Made by a program: the position numbers and the translations under genes. From contig NZ_BBNB01000012.1 of NCBI RefSeq assembly GCF_000759835.1, positions 1-64,000 on the forward strand: a stretch of DNA of 64,000 nt. Reading direction: 5' to 3'. Below the pieces are notes generated by a model. The model ran no database searches. It was not told the origin of the DNA and worked only from the letters and a program-made list of their open reading frames with translations. This document shows, in pieces, positions 38,861 to 49,336 of this stretch; position 1 is the stretch's first letter; each line of letters opens with the position of its first letter. This DNA comes from Citrobacter sedlakii NBRC 105722. Lineage in GTDB: Bacteria > Pseudomonadota > Gammaproteobacteria > Enterobacterales > Enterobacteriaceae.

Positions 38861-41530
38861 ATGAGTCAGTCTGAAACCACGGCTACATCCCGCTTCTCCC
38901 TCCTGCCAGGAAGCATCACCCGCTTCTTTTTATTACTGATCATCGTACTGCTGGTGACGATGGGGGTAATGGTGCAGAGCGCGGTGAACGCATGGCTGAA
39001 AGATAAGAGCTATCAGATTGTCGACATTACCCATGCCATCCATAAAAGGGTGGATACCTGGCGGTACGTGACCTGGCAAATCTATGACAACATTGCCGCC
39101 TCCACCAGCCCTTCCACTGGCGAAGGATTGCAGGAAACACGGCTGAAGCAGGATGTTTACTATCTCGAGAAACCGCGCCGTAAAACGGAAGCGCTGATCT
39201 TTGGCTCGCACGACAGCGCCACGCTGGAAATGACCCAGCGCATTTCGACCTATCTCGACACCCTCTGGGGGGCGGAAACGGTGCCGTGGTCAATGTATTA
39301 TCTCAATGGTCAGGATAACAGTCTGCTCCTCATCTCCACGCTGCCGCTGAAAGACCTCTCGTCCGGATTTAAAGAATCCACTATTGGCAATATCGTCGAC
39401 TCCCGTCGGGCGGAGATGCTTCAGCAGGCCAACGCGCTGGACGAGCGGGAGAGCTTCTCCTCGCTGCGGCGTCTGGCATGGCAGAACGGGCACTATTTTA
39501 CCCTGCGTACCACGTTCAACCAGCCGGGACATCTGGCGACCGTGGTCGCGTTTGACCTGCCGATCAACGATCTCATCCCGCCCGGTATGCCGCTGGACAG
39601 TTTCCGCCTTGAGCCGGATACCACGCCCGCGACCACGCGAAATAATGAGAAAGAGTCGCCGGACAGCGTCAGCATCAGTTTTAACAGTTCAAAAATTGAA
39701 ATTTCATCTGCGCTGAATTCAACGGATATGCGCCTTGTCTGGCAGGTGCCGTTCGGTACATTGCTGCTCGACACCCTGCAAAATATTCTGTTGCCGCTGT
39801 TGCTGAATATCGGCCTGCTTGCACTGGCGCTGTTTGGCTATACCACTTTCCGTCATCAGCCGGGACGTTCAACAGAGGTTGCGCCCAACACGGCGGCGAA
39901 TAATGAGTTGCGGATCCTGCGCGCCATCAATGAAGAGATCGTTTCCCTGCTGCCGCTGGGATTGCTGGTGCACGACCAGGAGGCCAACCGAACGGTGATC
40001 AGCAACAAAATTGCCGACCATCTGCTGCCGCATCTGAACCTGCAGAATATCACCAGCATGGCAGAGCAGCATCAGGGGGTGATCCAGGCGACGATCAATA
40101 ACGAACTGTACGAAATCCGTCTGTTCCGCAGTCAGGTTGCGCCGCGTACCCAAATCTTCATCATCCGCGATCAGGATCGTGAAGTGCTGGTGAATAAAAA
40201 ACTGAAACAGGCGCAGCGCTTGTATGAAAAAAATCAGCAGGGGCGCATCGCCTTCATGCAAAATATCAGCGATACGCTGAAAGAGCCGGTCAAAACCCTG
40301 GCCGACGAGATTGCTCAGGTCGCAGCGCCCGACTCGCAGAAGCTGGCCACTCAGGCTGACGTGCTGGTTCGCATGATTGATGAAATCCAGTTGGCGAACA
40401 TGCTGGAAAACGATGCCTGGAAAAGTGAACCGACCCGATTCTCGGTGCAGACGCTGATTGATGAAGTGGTGCCGGAAGTCCTGCCGGCAATGAAGCGGAA
40501 AGGGCTGCAACTGCTGATCAACAACCGTCTGAACGCTAACGACGAGCGCCATGGCGACCGTAACGCGTTGCGCCGTATATTAATGCTGTTGATGCAGTAT
40601 GCTGTCACCACCACCCAGATCGGCAAAATCACGCTTGAAGTTGATCAGGATGAATCCGTGGCGGAGCGCTTAACCTTCCGCATCCTGGACACCGGTGAAG
40701 GCGTGACGCTGAGCGAAATCGATAATCTGCATTTCCCGTTTATCAGCGAAACGCAGAAAGACCGGTATGGTAAAGCGAATCCCCTCACCTTCTGGTTGTG
40801 CGATCAACTGGCGCGCAAGCTGGGCGGACATTTGAATATCAAAGCGCGAGATACGCTGGGTACACGCTATACGGTCCATGTTAAAATGACGCCGTTGGAT
40901 CAGCATGTAGAATACGAGGAGCGTCTGCTGGATGATGTCAGCGTAATGATTGACGTGACCTCTAACGAGATTCGCACCATCGTGCTTCGCCAGTTAGAAA
41001 ACTGGGGAGCCACCTGCATCACGCCGGACGAAAGACTCATAAGTCAAGAATATGATCTCTTTTTAACGGATAATCCGTCTAATCTTACTGCTTCCGGCTT
41101 GCTTTTAAGCGATGATGAGTCAGGCGTGCGGAAAATAGGCCCCGGCCAGCTTCGCGTCAACTTTAATATGAGTAATGCTATGCAGGAAGCTGTACTACAA
41201 CTAATAGAAGAACAGCTGGCGCAGGAAGATATTCCGGAATCCCCCTTGGGCGGCGATGAAAATGCCGAACTTCATGCCAGCGGTTATTACGCGCTATTTG
41301 TAGACACAGTACCGGATGATGTTAAGAGGTTGTATACTGAGGCGGCAACCAGCGATTTTGCTGCGCTAGCCCAAACGGCTCACCGCCTGAAAGGCGTGTT
41401 TGCCATGCTAAATCTGGTACCCGGCAAGCAGTTATGTGAAACGCTGGAACATCTTATTCGCGAGAAAGATGCTCCAGGAATAGAAAAATACATCAGCGAC
41501 ATTGACGCCTACGTCAAGAGCTTGCTGTAG
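38861..41530 (+). CDS. rcsD: Rcs phosphotransfer protein RcsD
   Basis: 889 residues starting MSQSETTATSRFSLLPG. Two transmembrane segments (about 22-44 and 305-325) border a periplasmic domain. The following histidine-kinase-like region lacks an active His. A C-terminal HPt domain carries His841 in TAHRLKGVF. It passes phosphate from RcsC to RcsB. The ribosome binding site is weak. rcsB follows after 16 bp and is usually also read from a promoter inside rcsD. Confidence 0.97.
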   Translation: MSQSETTATSRFSLLPGSITRFFLLLIIVLLVTMGVMVQSAVNAWLKDKSYQIVDITHAIHKRVDTWRYVTWQIYDNIAASTSPSTGEGLQETRLKQDVYYLEKPRRKTEALIFGSHDSATLEMTQRISTYLDTLWGAETVPWSMYYLNGQDNSLLLISTLPLKDLSSGFKESTIGNIVDSRRAEMLQQANALDERESFSSLRRLAWQNGHYFTLRTTFNQPGHLATVVAFDLPINDLIPPGMPLDSFRLEPDTTPATTRNNEKESPDSVSISFNSSKIEISSALNSTDMRLVWQVPFGTLLLDTLQNILLPLLLNIGLLALALFGYTTFRHQPGRSTEVAPNTAANNELRILRAINEEIVSLLPLGLLVHDQEANRTVISNKIADHLLPHLNLQNITSMAEQHQGVIQATINNELYEIRLFRSQVAPRTQIFIIRDQDREVLVNKKLKQAQRLYEKNQQGRIAFMQNISDTLKEPVKTLADEIAQVAAPDSQKLATQADVLVRMIDEIQLANMLENDAWKSEPTRFSVQTLIDEVVPEVLPAMKRKGLQLLINNRLNANDERHGDRNALRRILMLLMQYAVTTTQIGKITLEVDQDESVAERLTFRILDTGEGVTLSEIDNLHFPFISETQKDRYGKANPLTFWLCDQLARKLGGHLNIKARDTLGTRYTVHVKMTPLDQHVEYEERLLDDVSVMIDVTSNEIRTIVLRQLENWGATCITPDERLISQEYDLFLTDNPSNLTASGLLLSDDESGVRKIGPGQLRVNFNMSNAMQEAVLQLIEEQLAQEDIPESPLGGDENAELHASGYYALFVDTVPDDVKRLYTEAATSDFAALAQTAHRLKGVFAMLNLVPGKQLCETLEHLIREKDAPGIEKYISDIDAYVKSLL

Positions 41531-41546
41531 CAAGGTAGCCTTATAC

Positions 41547-42197
41547 ATGAACAATATGAACGTAATTATTGCCGATGACCATCCGATTGTACTGTTCGGT
41601 ATTCGCAAGTCACTTGAACAAATCGAGTGGGTGAATGTTGTCGGCGAATTTGAAGACTCCACAGCACTGATTAACAATCTGCCTAAACTGGATGCACACG
41701 TATTGATTACCGATCTCTCTATGCCGGGCGACAAGTACGGTGATGGGATCACGTTAATCAAATACATCAAGCGTCATTTCCCGAGCCTGTCGATTATTGT
41801 TCTTACCATGAACAACAACCCGGCGATTCTGAGCGCGGTACTGGATCTGGATATCGAAGGGATCGTCCTGAAACAGGGCGCGCCGACCGACCTGCCGAAA
41901 GCGCTCGCGGCGCTGCAGAAAGGGAAAAAATTTACGCCGGAAAGCGTTTCCCGTTTGCTGGAGAAAATCAGCGCGGGCGGTTATGGAGACAAGCGCCTCT
42001 CACCAAAAGAGAGTGAAGTGCTGCGTCTGTTTGCCGAAGGTTTCCTGGTGACCGAAATCGCCAAGAAGCTGAACCGCAGCATTAAAACCATCAGCAGCCA
42101 GAAGAAATCAGCGATGATGAAACTGGGCGTCGAGAACGATATCGCACTGCTGAACTACCTGTCTTCTGTGACCCTGAGTCCGGCTGACAAAGAGTAA
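41547..42197 (+). CDS. rcsB: response regulator RcsB
   Basis: 216 residues from the ATG at 41547 (MNNMNVIIADDHPIVL), as in E. coli; the longer frame into rcsD is rejected. Phospho-acceptor Asp56 lies in LITDLSMPG; the LuxR-type HTH is at about 150-205 (SPKESEVLRLFAEGFL). Alone or with RcsA it controls capsule, motility, RprA and OsmB. Confidence 0.98.
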   Translation: MNNMNVIIADDHPIVLFGIRKSLEQIEWVNVVGEFEDSTALINNLPKLDAHVLITDLSMPGDKYGDGITLIKYIKRHFPSLSIIVLTMNNNPAILSAVLDLDIEGIVLKQGAPTDLPKALAALQKGKKFTPESVSRLLEKISAGGYGDKRLSPKESEVLRLFAEGFLVTEIAKKLNRSIKTISSQKKSAMMKLGVENDIALLNYLSSVTLSPADKE

Positions 42198-42211
42198 TTC
42201 CTTTCCTGTGC

Positions 42212-42249
42212 AAAATGCCGGATAGCGCTACGCTTATCCGGCATTTTTT
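42212..42249. terminator. REP-like bidirectional terminator between rcsB and rcsC
   Basis: ATGCCGGATA pairs with TATCCGGCAT; six T follow on the plus strand and four on the minus strand. It overlaps the rcsC stop codon by two bases. Confidence 0.8.
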
Positions 42250-45094
42250 ATGTCCGCGTTTTGCGCACCCGTTCGGCATAGACCGCAAGGGTTTGTTTCA
42301 GCACGTCCAGCGTCACCGGCTTAGACAAACAGCTGTCCATGCCCGATTCCAGGCAGCGCTGCTTCTCTTCCGCCAGCGCGTTCGCCGTCACCCCAACCAC
42401 CGGCAGCGTCAGGCCAAGCTGACGAATACGTTGGGTCAGACGGTAACCGTCCATATTCGGCATGTTGACGTCGCTCAGCACAATATCAATGTGGTTTTTG
42501 CTCAACACATTCAGCGCATCCACACCGTCATTGGCCGTTTTGCACTGATAGCCCAGCGATCCCAACTGATCGGCCAGCAGGCGACGGTTGATCGGATGAT
42601 CGTCCACCACCAGGATCATCATATCGTCGTTGGCGATCGCCACCTTTTCTGGCGCCGGTAACGAGGCTGTCAGTTCTTCATTGTCCAGCTCGACGCTGTA
42701 GATACGGGCCAGCAGCGCGGGCAGTTCATGCGGGGAGGCCACGCTGTGCACCCATTCCCCCGGCGATCTTTCGAGCGGAATACCAATGTGACGACGGCAG
42801 AATATCACCGCCGCTCTTCCCTGCCACGGCTGCTCCAGCGCATCGTCGGTGATCAGCAGGTCGTCGGCGGCGGGCGTCTGACCTTCATAACGGATCACGT
42901 CCATCCCGCCGCGCGTCAGGCTGTTCTCAACAAAGTGGCACAGCGAGGCGTTCCGCACCGCCAGCCAGCAGCGCGTGTTGACCAACCCGTCGAGGCTCTT
43001 CTTCGCCGGATACTGCGCGCCGTAGAGCGGAATACGCACCGTAAACTGGCTCCCCATCCCCGGCTCTGAATCCACCGAGATATCGCCGTCCATCATGCTG
43101 ATCAGCTTTTCACAAATCGCCAGCCCCAGCCCGGTTCCCTGGAAATTGCGCTGCACCCCGGTGCCAACCTGGAAGAACGGGTCGAACAGACGTACGACCT
43201 CTTTCGCCGGAATACCAACGCCGGTATCGCGCACCCGAATACTCAGATAGTCATGATCACGCTGCACGTGCAGCACAATGCAGCCGATATCGGTGAACTT
43301 AATCGCGTTGCTCAGAAGATTGGAGATAACCTGCTGCAACCGCATTGGATCGCCATTCATCGCTACCGGCACGTCCGGCTCGATAAAGCAATAAAGACCG
43401 AGTTGCTTGCGCACCACCAGCGGCAAATAGTTGGCGGTGATGTGGCTCATCACCTCACGCGGGGAGAACTCTCGCGGCTCGATTTTCAGCTGCTCGGACT
43501 CAATCTTCGAGAAGTCGAGAATATCACTGATAATCTTCAACAACAGGCTGGAAGAGTTATTCATCGCCGTCACCAGGCGATCAACCCCTTTCGGCAACGC
43601 CTTGGTTTGCAGGAGATCGAGGTTACCAATGATACCGTACAGCGGGGTGCGCAGTTCATGGCTGACGGTTGCGAGGAACATAGACTTCGACTGGCTTGCC
43701 TGCTCCGCCGCCTGCGCCATCTCCTGTAAGGACTCTTCCATTTTGACGCGTGCGGAGACGTCCACCAGCACGCATATCGCCACGTTCTCGTTACGATAGC
43801 GGGAATGAACGAAGCTGATTTGCAAATTGGTGTTATTGCTGGTCAACACATCGACAAAATTCACCTGCTGTCCGCAGATGATTTGCGTCAGCCGCTGCCG
43901 ATCCTCATGGGTGAGCATGTTCAGATAGGTGTGCGCCAGCTCGTTACTGAGAATGTTGACGCCGTCGACGGTACGCAGGATACAGATCCCAACCGGTGCC
44001 GAAGCCACAATTTTGCGGTTGAACTGTTCGTGCTCCTCCAGCCGCTGGGCGTCGCTTTCCGCCGGGATAAAAATTCGCCGCTCATACATTCTGGCGAGGG
44101 TAAACAGCGCGGCGCCAACCAAAACGTTCAGCAGAATGGCATTCAGAATTAACATCCGAATCCCCTCCAGCACCAGATCGACCGGTACCGAATAGACGAT
44201 GCTGAGCGAGGATGGCGGCAGGTTTTTCTTCAGCACCAGCTCACGAAAACCGGGCGTATAGCCAAACCAGGAGCGTTCCTGCATCCAGCGAGGTTCAGCT
44301 TTAATGGTGGTTTCCGGCCCCGTCAGTGAGATGAGCGCATGACCATTTTCATCAAGAATGGTCACGCCCATCGGCAGGCTGCCGGGGGTAAAGAAATTTT
44401 CCATCCGGATCGCCTGCTCAACGCCCAGCAGGGCCTGCAGCCGGTTAGCCAGATATACGGGCGTCAGCGCGTAAAAGTAGCCGATACCCGGACGCGGCCC
44501 CTGCCCCACCCAGTAAAGGTTATTCCCGGAATCATCCTTCGGCGCGCTGCGGTATTTCATGATCCGTTCATGCAGCGTTTTCAGCGCATTGTCGCGCTCA
44601 ACCGGCATATCGCGCAGGCCAAAATTCGCCATGCACAGATTATCGCTGCCAATCAGGAACACGCGGTTAAGATCGTACGCCGCGGAGAAGTTATCCCGCC
44701 AGTAGCGCATAAACCAGGCCAGCGACTCCAGCGATCCGCGCCAGGCGTTGCCCATCGCCGCGCAGTCCGAGTCGGCAAACAAGGGCTCAAAGGTTGGCAC
44801 GACGGTTTTATCATCGCGGGTGCGTGAAGAAAGTACCCCGTTCTCCGCCGTCAAACGATTCTCGGCAATGTACTTTAGCTCCTTCATCACGTCCGACGTA
44901 CGCTGAATATAGCGCTGGGCCTGATCGGAACTGAGATTAAACTCCTGACGAATCTCGGACTCCCGCTGATGCAGCGCGTTGACAATGTAGAACACCGAAG
45001 CAAAGGCGATTAACAGCCATATCAACAGCGCCAGCGCTCTGAACAGGTAGCGCGAGATTTTCAGGGTTGTACGAAAGGAAGCCAGGTATTTCAA
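42248..45094 (-). CDS. rcsC: hybrid sensor histidine kinase RcsC
   Basis: 948 residues (E. coli 949). Two transmembrane segments (about 20-41 and 314-335) border a periplasmic domain; a PAS-like linker, then HisKA (SHELRTPLYG, His near 479), HATPase (VRDTGVGIPA; GTGLGLAI) and a receiver with Asp near 875 (VLSDVNMPNMDG). It senses envelope stress with RcsF/IgaA and feeds RcsD. It converges with rcsB. Confidence 0.97.
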   Translation of the reverse strand: MKYLASFRTTLKISRYLFRALALLIWLLIAFASVFYIVNALHQRESEIRQEFNLSSDQAQRYIQRTSDVMKELKYIAENRLTAENGVLSSRTRDDKTVVPTFEPLFADSDCAAMGNAWRGSLESLAWFMRYWRDNFSAAYDLNRVFLIGSDNLCMANFGLRDMPVERDNALKTLHERIMKYRSAPKDDSGNNLYWVGQGPRPGIGYFYALTPVYLANRLQALLGVEQAIRMENFFTPGSLPMGVTILDENGHALISLTGPETTIKAEPRWMQERSWFGYTPGFRELVLKKNLPPSSLSIVYSVPVDLVLEGIRMLILNAILLNVLVGAALFTLARMYERRIFIPAESDAQRLEEHEQFNRKIVASAPVGICILRTVDGVNILSNELAHTYLNMLTHEDRQRLTQIICGQQVNFVDVLTSNNTNLQISFVHSRYRNENVAICVLVDVSARVKMEESLQEMAQAAEQASQSKSMFLATVSHELRTPLYGIIGNLDLLQTKALPKGVDRLVTAMNNSSSLLLKIISDILDFSKIESEQLKIEPREFSPREVMSHITANYLPLVVRKQLGLYCFIEPDVPVAMNGDPMRLQQVISNLLSNAIKFTDIGCIVLHVQRDHDYLSIRVRDTGVGIPAKEVVRLFDPFFQVGTGVQRNFQGTGLGLAICEKLISMMDGDISVDSEPGMGSQFTVRIPLYGAQYPAKKSLDGLVNTRCWLAVRNASLCHFVENSLTRGGMDVIRYEGQTPAADDLLITDDALEQPWQGRAAVIFCRRHIGIPLERSPGEWVHSVASPHELPALLARIYSVELDNEELTASLPAPEKVAIANDDMMILVVDDHPINRRLLADQLGSLGYQCKTANDGVDALNVLSKNHIDIVLSDVNMPNMDGYRLTQRIRQLGLTLPVVGVTANALAEEKQRCLESGMDSCLSKPVTLDVLKQTLAVYAERVRKTRT

Positions 45095-45267
45095 AGGGGC
45101 AAAGCTCCGCCTGAGGCGATAAATAGAGTGTGGTTAAGGTAGCGGTAAAAGTGCGATGTCGCAATCCTCACGCCCCTCTTTGCCGGAATATGATACACCG
45201 CTGAGAAACCTTTTGCGCAACTGCGGATAATTGGCGTTTACCTGAAAAGGGTAACAGGGATGCCAGA

Positions 45268-47094
45268 ATGCGTTTTTTAAGGGGTTTCTATCCGCGACGC
45301 TTGCGCAATCAAATGATTCTGATGGCTATCCTGATGGTCATCGTGCCAACGGTGTCGATTGGTTATATCGTCGAAACCGAAGGACGTTCAGCGGTCTTAG
45401 CGGAAAAAGAGAAAAAATTGTCCGCCGTCGTTCATCTGCTCGACCAGGCGCTGGAAGAACGTTTTTTCCACTTCAGCACATTGCCGCGCGATGCACGCAT
45501 CCAGGCGCTGAATGCGGAACTTGGCCCGATTACCGAGCGAATCACGCAAGCGTTTCCCGGCATCGGCGCGGGCTATTATCACAAAGCACTGGATGCGATC
45601 ATTACTTATGCCCCTTCCGCGCTGTATCAGAACAATGTTGGCGTGACCATTGCTGCCGATCATCCCGGTCGTGACGTAATGCGTAGCAACACCCCTGTGG
45701 TCTTTTCCGGTCGCCAGGTTCGTGGGGATATTCTCAATTCAATGATCCCTATCCGACGAGACGGCGAAGTTCTGGGTTATATCTGGGCCAATGAGCTCAC
45801 AGAAGATATCCGACGTCAGGCATGGAAGATGGACATGCGCATTATTGCGGTACTGGTGGCGGGGCTGCTTTGCAGTCTGCTGCTGATAGTCCTCTTCTCC
45901 CGACGTCTCGGCGCCAATATCGACATCATTACCGATGGTCTGTCGACGCTGGCGCATAAAACGCCCACCCAACTTCCCAATCTCCCCGGCGAACTGGGGC
46001 AAATTAGCCGCAGCGTTAACGCACTGGCGCAAACGTTACGCGAAACCAAAACGCTCAACGATCTGATTATTGAAAACGCCGCCGACGGAGTCATCGCCAT
46101 TGATCGCCAGGGGGATGTCACCACAATGAACCCTGCGGCAGAAGCCATTACCGGTTATACACTCAGTGAACTTGTCGGTCGGCCCTATGCGACACTCTTC
46201 TCCGACCCGCACTTCGCCAGCCCGGTGCTTGATACTTTGGCGCACGGCACAGAACATCTGGCGCAGGAAGTGAGTTTCCCGGCGCGTGACCGTACCATTG
46301 AGCTCAGCGTCACCACCAGTCGCATTCATAATGCCAATGGTGAACTGATTGGCGCGTTAGTGATTTTTTCCGACCTGACCGCGCGCAAAGAGTCCCAGCG
46401 CCGCCTTGCACAAACCGAACGGCTGGCCACGCTGGGCGAGTTAATGGCCGGCGTGGCGCATGAGGTCCGTAACCCGCTTACCGCTATTCGTGGTTATGTA
46501 CAGATTATTCGCCAGCAACTCACCCTCCCCATACACCAGGAATATTTGTCCGTTGTGCTAAAAGAGATTGATTCTATTAATAAAGTGATTCAGCAACTTC
46601 TCGATTTTTCCCGACCGAGACAAAGCCAGTGGCAGCGGGTTCAGCTCAACACGTTGATTGAAGAGACGTTAATTCTGGTCAAAACCTCCGGTGTACAGGC
46701 GCGGATTGCCTTTAATTGTGAACTTAACCGGGAACTGCCCGCCATCATTGCTGACCGTGAACTATTGAAACAGGTCATCCTCAATATTCTCATCAATGCC
46801 GTGCAGGCGATTAACGCGCGCGGTGAAATCCGGATTCGTACCTGGCAATACGCCCCTTCGCAGCAGGCAGTATCGATTGAAGATAACGGCTGCGGGATTG
46901 ATATCGCGCTACAGAAAAAAATCTTTGATCCGTTCTTCACCACCAAAGCGTCAGGAACCGGTCTTGGACTTGCGCTTAGCCAGCGCATCATCAATGCCCA
47001 CCAGGGAGACATTCGCATCAGCAGCATGCCGGGATGCGGCGCGACCTTTACCCTCATTTTACCGATTAATCCGCAGGGAAACTTGTTAGTATGA
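45268..47094 (+). CDS. atoS: sensor histidine kinase AtoS
   Basis: 608 residues, equal to E. coli. Two N-terminal membrane segments enclose a periplasmic domain; HAMP, PAS (about 260-370), HisKA with GVAHEVRNPLTAIRGY (His near 398) and HATPase (DNGCGID; GTGLGLALS) follow. It responds to acetoacetate and phosphorylates AtoC. It overlaps atoC by 4 bp. Confidence 0.96.
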   Translation: MRFLRGFYPRRLRNQMILMAILMVIVPTVSIGYIVETEGRSAVLAEKEKKLSAVVHLLDQALEERFFHFSTLPRDARIQALNAELGPITERITQAFPGIGAGYYHKALDAIITYAPSALYQNNVGVTIAADHPGRDVMRSNTPVVFSGRQVRGDILNSMIPIRRDGEVLGYIWANELTEDIRRQAWKMDMRIIAVLVAGLLCSLLLIVLFSRRLGANIDIITDGLSTLAHKTPTQLPNLPGELGQISRSVNALAQTLRETKTLNDLIIENAADGVIAIDRQGDVTTMNPAAEAITGYTLSELVGRPYATLFSDPHFASPVLDTLAHGTEHLAQEVSFPARDRTIELSVTTSRIHNANGELIGALVIFSDLTARKESQRRLAQTERLATLGELMAGVAHEVRNPLTAIRGYVQIIRQQLTLPIHQEYLSVVLKEIDSINKVIQQLLDFSRPRQSQWQRVQLNTLIEETLILVKTSGVQARIAFNCELNRELPAIIADRELLKQVILNILINAVQAINARGEIRIRTWQYAPSQQAVSIEDNGCGIDIALQKKIFDPFFTTKASGTGLGLALSQRIINAHQGDIRISSMPGCGATFTLILPINPQGNLLV

Positions 47095-48476
47095 AAACCC
47101 GCTACCGAATCCTTATCGTGGATGATGAAGACAACGTTCGTCGTATGCTCACCACCGCGTTTTCCCTTCAGGGACATGAAACCCGCTGCGCCAGTAATGG
47201 CGAGGAAGCCTTGCAGCAATTTGCCGACGAGCCGCCGGACGTGGTGTTGATGGATATCCGCATGCCGGAAATGAACGGGCTCGACGCATTAAAGGCGATG
47301 CGCGCCCGCCAACCACGTATCCCCGTTATTTTGATGACGGCATATGCCGAAGTCGAAACCGCAGTCGAAGCGCTGCGCAGCGGCGCGTTTGACTATGTCA
47401 TAAAGCCCTTCGATCTTGATGAACTGCATTTATTAATTCAGCGGGCGCTGCAGCTTCAGGCGATGAGGCAAGAGATTCGTCGTCTGCATCAGGCGCTGAG
47501 TACCAGCTGGCAATGGGGACATATTCTGACCAACAGTCCGCGAATGATGGATATCTGCAAAGACACCGCCAAAATTGCCATGTCCCAGGCCAATGTGTTG
47601 ATTAGCGGAGAAAGCGGTACCGGAAAAGAATTGATAGCCCGCGCCATTCACTATAACTCGCGGCGCGCCAACGGTCCGTTTATCAAGATCAACTGTGCCG
47701 CGCTGCCAGAGTCACTGCTGGAAAGCGAGTTATTTGGTCATGAGAAAGGGGCCTTTACCGGCGCCCAGTCCCTGCGTCAGGGACTGTTTGAGCGTGCTCA
47801 TACGGGAACATTGCTTCTGGACGAAATTGGCGAAATGCCGCTAGTGTTGCAGGCAAAATTGTTGCGGATTCTCCAGGAGAGAGAATTCGAACGGGTGGGC
47901 GGACATCAGACCATTCAGGTCGATATCCGTATTATTGCCGCCACCAACCGGGACCTTCCGGCAATGGTGAAGGAAGGCGCCTTCCGCGAAGATCTCTTTT
48001 ACCGGCTAAACGTCATCCATTTGCAGTTGCCTCCGCTGCGCGAGCGGCGGGAGGACATTGCGCTGCTTGCCAACCATTTTCTGCAAAAATTCAGTACTGA
48101 AAATCAGCGCGACATCATTGAGATCGACCCCACGGCCATGTCGATGCTGACCGCCTGGCCGTGGCCTGGCAATATACGTGAACTCTCAAACGTTATTGAA
48201 CGCGCAGTGGTGATGAATACTGGAGCGGTAATTTTTGCCGACGATCTGCCCGCCCCGCTACGCCAGCCGGTAAGCAGCATAGCGGAGGTCAAAACCGCGC
48301 AGCCCGGCGAACGAAATTTAAAAGAAGAGATTAAGCGCGAAGAGAAGCGGATCATTATGGAAGTCCTTGAACAACAAGACGGTAACCGCACCCGTGCAGC
48401 CCTGATGTTAGGCATTAGCCGCCGCGCCCTGATGTATAAACTTCAGGAGTACGGTATCGATCCGACGGATCTTTAG
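47091..48476 (+). CDS. atoC: sigma-54-dependent response regulator AtoC
   Basis: 461 residues. The receiver has Asp55 (VLMDIRMPE); the AAA+ domain shows GESGTGKE, the sigma-54 contact loop GAFTGA and a Walker B; a Fis-type HTH ends the protein (RAALMLGISRRALMYKL). It activates atoDAEB from the palindrome 11 bp downstream of its own stop codon. Confidence 0.97.
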   Translation: MKTRYRILIVDDEDNVRRMLTTAFSLQGHETRCASNGEEALQQFADEPPDVVLMDIRMPEMNGLDALKAMRARQPRIPVILMTAYAEVETAVEALRSGAFDYVIKPFDLDELHLLIQRALQLQAMRQEIRRLHQALSTSWQWGHILTNSPRMMDICKDTAKIAMSQANVLISGESGTGKELIARAIHYNSRRANGPFIKINCAALPESLLESELFGHEKGAFTGAQSLRQGLFERAHTGTLLLDEIGEMPLVLQAKLLRILQEREFERVGGHQTIQVDIRIIAATNRDLPAMVKEGAFREDLFYRLNVIHLQLPPLRERREDIALLANHFLQKFSTENQRDIIEIDPTAMSMLTAWPWPGNIRELSNVIERAVVMNTGAVIFADDLPAPLRQPVSSIAEVKTAQPGERNLKEEIKREEKRIIMEVLEQQDGNRTRAALMLGISRRALMYKLQEYGIDPTDL

Positions 48477-48487
48477 TCCCGGAATTT

Positions 48488-48528
48488 GCTATGCAGAATT
48501 TTGCACAGTGCGCAATTTTCTGCATAGC
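48488..48528. promoter_or_regulatory. AtoC-binding palindrome
   Basis: A 41-bp near-perfect inverted repeat: GCTATGCAGAA at one end and TTCTGCATAGC at the other, with two TTGCAC/GCGCAA-like cores. It corresponds to the two AtoC sites of E. coli atoDAEB and lies about 100 bp before the -24/-12 promoter. Confidence 0.88.
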
Positions 48529-48612
48529 TCCGTGCCTCACAGCATACGGAGCTTTTGCTATTTTTCGTTTTTATTCAGTCAGTTAATTTCAAAACCCCTC
48601 TCCTCCCAACTC

Positions 48613-48628
48613 TGGCATCCTGTTTGCA
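48613..48628 (+). promoter_or_regulatory. sigma-54 promoter of atoDAEB
   Basis: TGGCATCCTGTTTGCA fits the -24 (TGGCA) and -12 (TTGCA) consensus with the required spacing, about 46 bp before the atoD start. Confidence 0.88.
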
Positions 48629-48673
48629 ATTCCCGCTTCGTACCCAAAATGGAGTATGCAAAAGGGAAACATA

Positions 48674-49336
48674 ATGAAAACAAAACTGATTACCTTACAG
48701 GACGCCGCCGAATTCTTTCGTGACGGCATGACCATCATGGTTGGCGGTTTTATGGGGGTTGGCACGCCCCCTCGCCTTATCGACACCCTACTGGAATCCG
48801 GCGTCAGGGATTTGACCCTTATCGCCAACGATACCGCTTTTGTCGATACCGGTATCGGCCCTTTGATTATCAATGGTCGGGTGAAAAAAGTCATTGCCTC
48901 GCACATTGGCACTAACCCGGAAACCGGACGGCGAATGATTGCTAAAGAGATGGATGTTCAGTTGGTCCCGCAAGGCACCCTGATTGAACAAATTCGCTGC
49001 GGCGGTGCCGGTCTCGGCGGTTTCCTGACCCCTACCGGCGTCGGTACGGTTGTCGAAGAGGGCAAACAAACCCTGACGCTCGACGGTAAGACCTGGCTGC
49101 TTGAGCGCCCACTGCGCGCCGATTTAGCGCTGATACGCGCGCATCGGGCCGATCCCCTTGGCAACCTGACCTATCAACTCAGCGCCCGGAATTTTAACCC
49201 GCTGATCGCCCTTGCCGCTGACATCACGTTGGTGGAACCCGACGAACTGGTTGCGACAGGCGATCTGCTGCCGGACCACATCGTTACGCCCGGCGCCGTC
49301 ATTGACTATATCGTCATGCCACAGGAGAGCAAATAA
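48674..49336 (+). CDS. atoD: acetoacetyl-CoA transferase alpha subunit AtoD
   Basis: 220 residues from ATG 48674 ([15 protein letters not shown]). The family glycine-rich segment [13 protein letters not shown] and [16 protein letters not shown] are present. With AtoA it moves CoA from acetyl-CoA to acetoacetate and short-chain fatty acids. The stop overlaps atoA (TAATG). Confidence 0.96.
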   Translation: MKTKLITLQDAAEFFRDGMTIMVGGFMGVGTPPRLIDTLLESGVRDLTLIANDTAFVDTGIGPLIINGRVKKVIASHIGTNPETGRRMIAKEMDVQLVPQGTLIEQIRCGGAGLGGFLTPTGVGTVVEEGKQTLTLDGKTWLLERPLRADLALIRAHRADPLGNLTYQLSARNFNPLIALAADITLVEPDELVATGDLLPDHIVTPGAVIDYIVMPQESK

